The notes under the pieces were generated by a model. It was given only the letters and a program-made list of their open reading frames with translations, was not told where the DNA came from and made no database searches. This document shows positions 41,801 through 50,800 of a DNA stretch of 64,000 nt, one piece after another (the stretch's first letter is position 1; the number at the start of each line of letters is the position of its first letter). The stretch spans positions 1,211,277 to 1,275,276 of the forward strand of contig NMRA01000048.1 of assembly GCA_002633005.1 (NCBI GenBank), written 5' to 3'. The DNA is from Phoronis australis. Taxonomy: Eukaryota; Phoronida; Phoronidae. Position numbers and translations under genes: made by a program.

Positions 41801-44800
41801 TGCTATTCTTTATGTGTATGGCGGTTGCTGCCACCCAGACACCATTGTTGATCGTCACAATGAGGTACGTTCATGATTGTGCTATTCTTTATGTGTATGG
41901 CGGTTGCTGCCACCCAGACACCATTGTTGATCGTCACAATGAGGTACGTTCATGATTGTGCTATTCTTTATGTGTATGGCGGTTGCTGCCACCCAGACAC
42001 CATTGTTGATCGTCACAATGAGGTACGTTCATGATTGTGCTATTCTTTATGTGTATGGCGGTTGCTGCCACCCAGACACCATTGTTGATCGTCACAATGA
42101 GGTACGTTCATGATTGTGCTATTCTTTATGTGTATGGCGGTTGCTGCCACCCAGACACCATTGTTGATCGTCACAATGAGGTACGTTCATGATTGTGCTA
42201 TTCTTTATGTGTATGGCGGTTGCTGCCACCCAGACACCATTGTTGATCGTCACAATGAGGTACGTTCATGATTGTGCTATTCTTTATGTGTATGGCGGTT
42301 GCTGCCACCCAGACACCATTGTTGATCGTCACAATGAGGTACGTTCATGATTGTGCTATTCTTTATGTGTATGGCGGTTGCTGCCACCCAGACACCATTG
42401 TTGATCGTCACAATGAGGTACGTTCATGATTGTGCTATTCTTTATGTGTATGGCGGTTGCTGCCACCCAGACACCATTGTTGATCGTCACAATGAGGTAC
42501 GTTCATGATTGTGCTATTCTTTATGTGTATGGCGGTTGCTGCCACCCAGACACCATTGTTGATCGTCACAATGAGGTACGTTCATGATTGTGCTATTCTT
42601 TATGTGTATGGCGGTTGCTGCCACCCAGACACCATTGTTGATCGTCACAATGAGGTACGTTCATGATTGTGCTATTCTTTATGTGTATGGCGGTTGCTGC
42701 CACCCAGACACCATTGTTGATCGTCACAATGAGGTACGTTCATGATTGTGCTATTCTTTATGTGTATGGCGGTTGCTGCCACCCAGACACCATTGTTGAT
42801 CGTCACAATGAGGTACGTTCATGATTGTGCTATTCTTTATGTGTATGGCGGTTGCTGCCACCCAGACACCATTGTNAAGTTGATTGTGTGATTTTCCGTA
42901 AGTTGATCATGTGATTTACTCTCAATCCATTGCAGGTCGGTGAGTGAAGAGGAGAGAGCCTTTTGTTTAGGAATGCAGTTTGTCATACTGCGGTTTTTAG
43001 GTGAGTACATAGCACACAGCTGTACTCAGCTTAGTGAGAGTCTGCAGGCAATGTGCTGTAAAATACACTCATATGATACGTAAACATGTCAAGATTATGG
43101 CTTAAATGGTGTCATTTAAGTCTGATATGTACAGACCTCTGCCTTATATTTATTATATGTAGGTGCATATTTTAAAATGAAAAATAATACATTACTACAG
43201 ATATAGGCACATAGTGAATACATAAAATGATTCCTTTTTAGTATTGTTGGTAGCCTCTGACTTTTCTTTGGATTTCTAAGTAGAAATTTGTGATTGTATT
43301 ACAACATGGATCATGTTGGGGTGCATGATTTTGTGTTAGTCATCCTGGGGTGCGTGATTTTGTCTTAGTCACCCTGGGGTGCGTGATTTTGTCTTTGTCA
43401 TCCTGGGGTGCATGATTTTGTCTTAGTCATCCTGGGGTATGTGATTTTGTCTTAATCATCCTGGGGTGCGTCATTTTGTCTTAGTCATCGGATGACTAAG
43501 ACAAAATGACGCACCCCAGGATGATCCTGGGGTGCGTTATTTTGTCTTAGTCATCCTGGGTTTCGTGATTTTGTCTTTGTCATCCTGGGGTGCATGATTT
43601 TGTCTTAGTCATCCTTGGGTATGTGATTTTGTCTTAGTCACCCTGGGGTGCGTGGTTTTGTCTTAGTCATCCTGGGGTGTGCAAATCTGTCCTTGTTATT
43701 AACGAGTGCACGGATCTGGCCATTATCAGGGGGTGTACAGATCTGTCCAAATGATCCTGAGGTGCACGTATCTGTTTTAGTCATCCTGGGGTGCATGTAT
43801 TTGTCCGAGTCACCCTGTGGTACGTGGATCTGTCCAGGTCATCGTGGGGAGCACGTATTTGTTCTGGTCATCCGGAGTGCACATATCTGTCCTCCATCAT
43901 CCTGGCGCGCACATATCTCTCCTAGTTATCCTGGGGTGCACGGATCTGTCCTAGTAAACATGTGATACACAGATCTGTCCAGGTTATCTGGGAGTGCAAG
44001 AATCTTTCCAAATGATCCTGGGATGTACAGGTTTGTCGAAAGTCATCCTGGGGTACGCGGATCTACACAAGTCTCTCTGGTTGCACAAATCTGTTCAAGT
44101 CATTCTGGGAGTGAGATCACTGGTGTTGTACAGGTCTTCTAGTATTTCAAGAGTAAACTCACAACTTCACTAGCATACAGGAGCAAAACACCACAGAAAG
44201 TGATCGAATGCCTATGGCAGATTGTTACACCCTGAATACTCATCATTTACTTTGCATAATCCAAGATTTTTTGCCTACACTGTCACACGAGTGATTGGCA
44301 TTAATAAACTTGCTTCCTGCCAACAGCTAGTGAAATACTCAGTTACCTTGCTTCAGCCTTCATACAAAATCCTGTGTTTCGCCCCTAATCAAAACCTGTA
44401 GTCCCTGGTGTCTTTATAACATAACACCATTTCTGCATTCATGTATATTCCAGCCTACATTCATGTGTATTCCAGTCTACATTCATGTATATTCCAGCCT
44501 ACATTCATGTATATTCCAGCCTACATTCCTGCCCCCATATTGTTTGGTGCCATCATTGACCAGACATGTATGTTTTGGAAGAAACAGTGTGGTCGCAACG
44601 GCTCGTGTCTTTTGTATGACGTGGAGAAGTTCCGTTACTACTATATAGGTAAGTAATGAACAACAATATTGAAAGCTGGACATAAGGGCCCTGTTTCACT
44701 CATTCTCAAGTCTTATCAANACATTCATGTATATTCCAGCCTACATTCATGTATATTCCAGCCTACATTCATGTATATTCCGGCCTACATTCATGTACAT

Positions 44801-47800
44801 TCCAGCCTACATTCATGTGTACTCCATCCTACATTCATGTATATTCCATCCTACATTCATGTGTATTCCAGCCTACATTCATGTATATTCCAGCCTACAT
44901 TCCTGCCCCCATATTGTTTGGTGCCATCATTGACCAGACATGTATGTTTTGGAAGAAACAGTGTGGTCGCAACGGCTCGTGTCTTTTGTATGACGTGGAG
45001 AAGTTCCGTTACTACTATATAGGTAAGTAATGAACAACAATATTGAAAGCTGGACATAAGGGCCCTGTTTCACTCATTCTCAAGTCTTATCAATTTGATA
45101 AAGCGCCAGGGCTGGGGACAGAGCTTACTTGCAACCTTGGCCAAAAATACTTCTTGTACGAAGTGTCCGCAGAGTTCTTATTCTGCTACAATGTTTCCTG
45201 TTAAATCTCAACTATTAAGGTATACTGTGGCGCACAAGTGCAATTCAATGTTCTCATGGTTTCATGAAAACTATGTAGCACCAAATGGACATTTTTCCAC
45301 GCTCAAACTCCATAACAGAGCCACTACCAGACGATATTTTGAAAATTTATGGCCATACACAACAATGGTAGAAGGATGTTAGAATTGAAAAACGGGCAAT
45401 TTTGGCAATTATTTTGTCCGACATTGGCTGTTTCCTGTTTTCAATGTCATACTTGGAACTAACCCTCAAGGCATTAACTAAAGTTTAAACACCTCATTTT
45501 TCAGTGAATTGAAAACCGATCTGTAATCCTTGTACTTACTTGGCCAATAGTTATATGGAAAAACTGTATAGCCACTATCCATTGATATCATGTAGCTGAT
45601 CTAACATATTCGCCGTAATAACCGCCCATGCCCCTATAAGCGCCCCGCCACGTGTTTTCAGACTTTGCTAAGATAAGCGCCCAGTACATGAACGTGTATG
45701 TGCGAAAAATGCCTTACCTGCAGTCCTAAAATTCTACAGTAACGTCTTCGATTTATAAATAATATCCAACAGTCCTGAAAAATATTGTGCGCAGAGTTTG
45801 TAGACCACAAGCCTCGCCGCTATGTCGGTATTTAGCCGTGACTATAGACTTCAAACTTCCGCCATGCCTCAAAACGAACACAAAAGTTTTGCTGATATTG
45901 CGAGGACCAATGGTCTGGCCTTTCAGAACAGAAGTAGTGTACTTGTCTACGGGATTGCTTTGTAGATATTTCCCGCTTCCAACAGGAATCCAAATTTCTT
46001 TGTAGGCCTACACGTGAAAACCGCGAATCGAAGAATAATAAAAACTTGGCCAGTGTTAAAAGCACGTGGCCAGGAAGCACGGGCTACATACATGAACCTG
46101 TCATCAAAGACACTAGTCGGGAACTATCCATTCATGAAACAGGAAGCATAGCATTGGCAAGAAATGAATATTGGCAATAATTTCCAACAGTTTCTAATAT
46201 TATAAAAAATGTTTGCGTTATTTTTAAGATGAATTGTTTAATTAAACGTAATTGGTTTTTTAAGCCAAATATCCTTAAAATGACCACTGACAGTGAATGC
46301 TTACACACCCTTACATCGAAAAATAACTGTCAGATAGTCACGTACGCATCCAGCCACACGGCGACTAATCGTACGTATCCAGCCACACGGCGACTAATAT
46401 GGCTTTACCGAGACAAATGTCGAACGTTTTTAGCACATGAGACCGGCAAGTGCTGAATGAAACACGCTCTGGTTTAGGCCTACTGCTTGTGCAAATTTCT
46501 TTACATTCAATGCACATCTAGCTCGTTAGATTGCCTGGCTCTGGCCAAAAGACGGTATCTGCTCTGGCAAATGAACTCTGGTGACATGCACGCGCTCGCT
46601 TACTCACAAACGCAGACAACTTCAAAACAAACGTCACGTGACAACAACATGTGTGTTCGTCTAGACATTTTTCTCATGTTGCCGATAATACCTGTAGATG
46701 GCACGATGTAACACAAATTTGTACTTAAAACTGCGGTGATCCCGACTCCACGGGAACTTAAAAGTCTTAGGGACGCTACTTGGAAAACTTAGGAGGATTT
46801 CACGTAATTTGCTCGAGTCGAAACTGTATTTTTATTCAAGCATTCAAGTCGCCATATGGATGATTGAGAGGCAGGCAGTCGGCGAGTTTTCACCCTGGGA
46901 TTTCAGCACAATTTTGTGTAAAATGATCGTAACTTAGCAGCAAAGTTTGATAGCAATGCACCACAGTTTCGTAGAAAGTCTTTCATAGATTACAGATACG
47001 TCACAGAGTGTAAATATAATGAATCTTAGCTTCCGATTTCACCCGTTTCGGAGACCGGGTTTCAACGGCCTTGGGTTAGTATAAGCACAACCCCCCCCCC
47101 ATGAAACGAACTTTTCTAAGCGCCCTGGGCGTTTTTACGACATATACAGTAAGTGCCTGTTGTGTGTTCAGAAAACTTACACTAGGAATGATTCAACAGA
47201 AAGGAAGTACTGACAGAAATAATTCAAATCGGCAAATGTTAATTAAAAGGGGTTGGCTTCTGAAACTAAATTCCTTGTAGAAATTGAGTCCAGAACATTG
47301 ATAAAAGTAGTTTTACTGGGTTGCAGTAACTCCTTAAATTGTGTTTAGATGATTGGTGTGTATGTTGTGACAGCTGAAAGAAGGCTGTTGGCGTAAGGAA
47401 ACTGATGTCAACTGGCAGTAACCCCCAGTAAACTCACAAAACAGGATACACATGCAGTGTACAATGTCATGAGTATTTAAAAACAGGTCTTGCCATGTTG
47501 TTTTCCAATTTCCACAGTTATGAGAGTATAACATTTAAAAAGTCTTGGAGAGCCTTTTCAGGAAATTTACTGAACTTGGGAGTCACAAAGTACGGTCGTT
47601 TGATTCAAAGCCAATTCAGTATGTGATGTATGCAAAAAAATGCTAATATCTATAACAACGTTAATCATCCTTTCACTTGGCACAAAAATAATTGCCAAAG
47701 TTGTAATTTTTCTAGATTTCAAAAGCTGACTATCTTGTTGCAAAGAATGTATATTTGACTGAATGCTATTTCACAATTTCCTTGCACTGCAAACCATCAA

Positions 47801-50800
47801 TGACATTTTAAAAAATGTCATTGATTTTTTCTATTAAGAAATTTGACCAAATAGAATCTCACTTGCTGGCCCTTTTGTGTGCTAATTAAGTGGAGACTCA
47901 CTGTAACAAGTATTCAGGTAGCTATGTTCTGTTTTCAGGCACGTGTGCTGGTTATAAGGTATTAGGTGCGATGTTCTTCATCATCGTTTGGCTCGTCCTT
48001 CGATATCAGAAGAAGACGAAAGCGGAGTTCGATGTTCATGTGAGTACCGCATAGCTCTTTATATTTGCTGCATTACAAGGTCTAACGGTTCTTGGGAAAT
48101 GGCTCATCATAAACTCACTCAACATTCAATAGTAATTGGCTGTAGGCAAGTCTTGCTGTTGGTCGTCTTTTTTTAGCTCTTTTCCTTTGTCAATCTCCAT
48201 GAAATCTTTTTGGGTTGAATCAAGCTTTATTTTGCATTTTTCCTTCATTAAAGATTTTTAAGGTAATTTTGTCAACCTCTGTGAAGTCAGGTTTAAGCAA
48301 GCAATTTTTCAAATGTCCATTTTATTTGTCAACTAGTTTTTGATTTTCCATCAAACAATGAATGGTGTTACCAGGCATCAAAGTTCTCTTTGAAAGCAAT
48401 ACCCAAAGGCTGCATTTTTATTCCCTGTATCTTCATTGTTTGGAAATAAATAAGTATCTGTGACATGATCCTTTTGAAAGCCATCTTCAGCAACTCGCAT
48501 ATTAGCTGCATTAATAACGTATTTCAAGACTTGTCAAGTGTAGCAAAGAGCAATAAAGAAATAATTTTATACAATATGTGAATATAGCAATTTTGAAGAA
48601 AGTCTGCTATGGTGGACAGATATGTTAATACTCGAGTTTGTTGTATGTGAGTACAGGTTTCCGTAAAATAGACGTCTTGATTTTCCGTTTTCAAAAAGAG
48701 AGCAATCTGTTGTGGCAAACACGAGAGTTAGTTTTCTTCCGTTTTGTAAATTAGAAAATTCCATTTTAATATTTCAAGGTTATAGCATTGCCTTGTTTTT
48801 GTTCTTTTACCAGTAACTTGCTACAACCATGTTTATAGTTTTTCAAAACCGGAAAAATACGCCACCTTCAGAAAAAGTACTTGTTTGTCCTCTTCAAGAT
48901 GATAAATGATCGATTTGTGGTCAGAATAGTGGAATTTGGTGGAGTGTATTTTTACTTTTAGGCAATTAAAAACATAAATATCAGAATTATGGTATCTACT
49001 ACTGAATTGTATGAATTCCATTCAAAACCTTTACTTTCATGAAACAAGTCAGATTCCACAAATTCCATGCCTTTTCTGTTATTGTGGAAAATCAGGATTT
49101 TTAATAAAACATTGGAACATTGGCACAAACTCACGTTAAAAAAGGAATTTATAACCTGTTTGTGGATTACTCACTCAAAAATACAAAACTGCCTATGCAA
49201 CATAAATCCACGCTATTTACCTATAGATCTTATAAGTGCGGTGTTTAATTTTAGCAGGTGAAAAATACGCCAGCTTTTCCGAAAGATGTCTGCATCCCAA
49301 CTAGGTATCAGTGTAGAACGGGAAGCTCACTGAAGGTGCCTATTTTAGTAACGTCATGTTCTTAACAACGCCTGTGTAGTACTCGTACTGAATGCGCTTT
49401 TGTGGGCGGTTGGTTATTGCATGTTACAGTTCTTGATATGCATGTGACAACATGAATGCTCAGAAAGACCAATCCAATCAATGCATGATTGCCAGGGCTC
49501 GTCATTTTGTTACTATGCAAGAAATTTCCTACGGAAAGGCACAAAATACATGTTCATGGCGATTTTTTGTGTTCCAGTGCTCCAAGCTAAAAAACATCCT
49601 ATTGGCTGGTGGAGCTCATTAAAAGTGAAATTGTTATAGTAGCTCTCCCTAAACATAAAGGATACCGTTATAGTTTTGTTAGGATACTCTTGCACCATCT
49701 GACAGATGGCGTGCCTGAAGGGTCTAGCCGAAAACTGATTCGACTCGTGTCCTCTGTCTGCACGCCATATACCAGTCAGATTGCGATCCAAGTCATGGAG
49801 TCTTCTGATGAAACTGTCAAAGTATCCTTTATGTTCAGGCCGTGATATTAATTTTTTTTTCATTTTTAAAGTTAAATACTATAGTTATTGAATGAGATCT
49901 CTCATTATTTAAATGTCCTGCATAACTTTAACGAAAAATACTTACTGCTTTGAGTAGGTTTCTGTTGGTTCACAACCTGCCGTACTCCATTGGCTATAGT
50001 TATGAGGTCATTTCTCTCAAATAAGCGATTAGTTGTAGCTGTGCCCTGAACATGATGTGCTTGTACTTGGGTTGGTAACCAACATTTAAGCTGCAAAACA
50101 CAGTTACTCCACCTTGTGTTTAATAAGGAAACCACCATATTCCCTAACAAGCTAACAACTATGTAAAAGTTCTCATTTTTGGCAACACCAGCAAAATATT
50201 TTTTGCCTGGTTCCTCAGTTTTTTGCCAGTTTCTGATGAAAGTTGTGCTGGGGCTTTTAAACATCAGTACAATTTTTGTCCGGTTTTCTTTCATTGCTGT
50301 CTTCTACTAATCGTCTTGCGTTGATGCAAGCTACCGAATCTTTTTTTTTTTTGACATTAATGACTTGTCGTAATTGCAATCTAAAAATTAAGATTATTTT
50401 CCAATTGGTGTAGGGAGCTGTTCTCAATTATGGCCATGTTCATAAGTATCCATGTTCACTTCAGAAATGTCGGCAGGAAGGGTTGCTGCCGATGCTTACT
50501 TTGCCATTTAAAAATTTTGATGCGAAGACAAATTTTACGCTTTATTTATTGCTTTTTCATTCCATTCAAAATGTACCAATAGAACCAGCAGCCTTCAAAT
50601 TGTCATGATTCTTCTGACAGCATGTCCCACTACTTTTAACTTCACAACTCAGTTTGACAGACAGCGAATTATGTAATAAAATTTGTCCCTTCACCTTTGT
50701 TGTTTTTAACTTGAAAAATGTCAACAGTTTTGTACACTTTCGGGTTAGCTCAGGAAAGTGACAATAACAATAACAATAATTTCATGTACAAATTGTAGAA

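Larger units (their letters stand above)
43001..44438. other. OATP intron 8
   Basis: Mostly occupied by a degenerate minisatellite (43311-44110) with a perfect palindrome inside it. It ends in the exon 9 acceptor repeats. Confidence 0.7.

Noticed and set aside
44669-45030. Repetitive HVYSSLHSC-type frames as a novel repeat protein
   Set aside because: They are the three frames of the 22-bp acceptor minisatellite. They would only be translated if upstream acceptors are used, which is noted as a finding rather than called as a gene.
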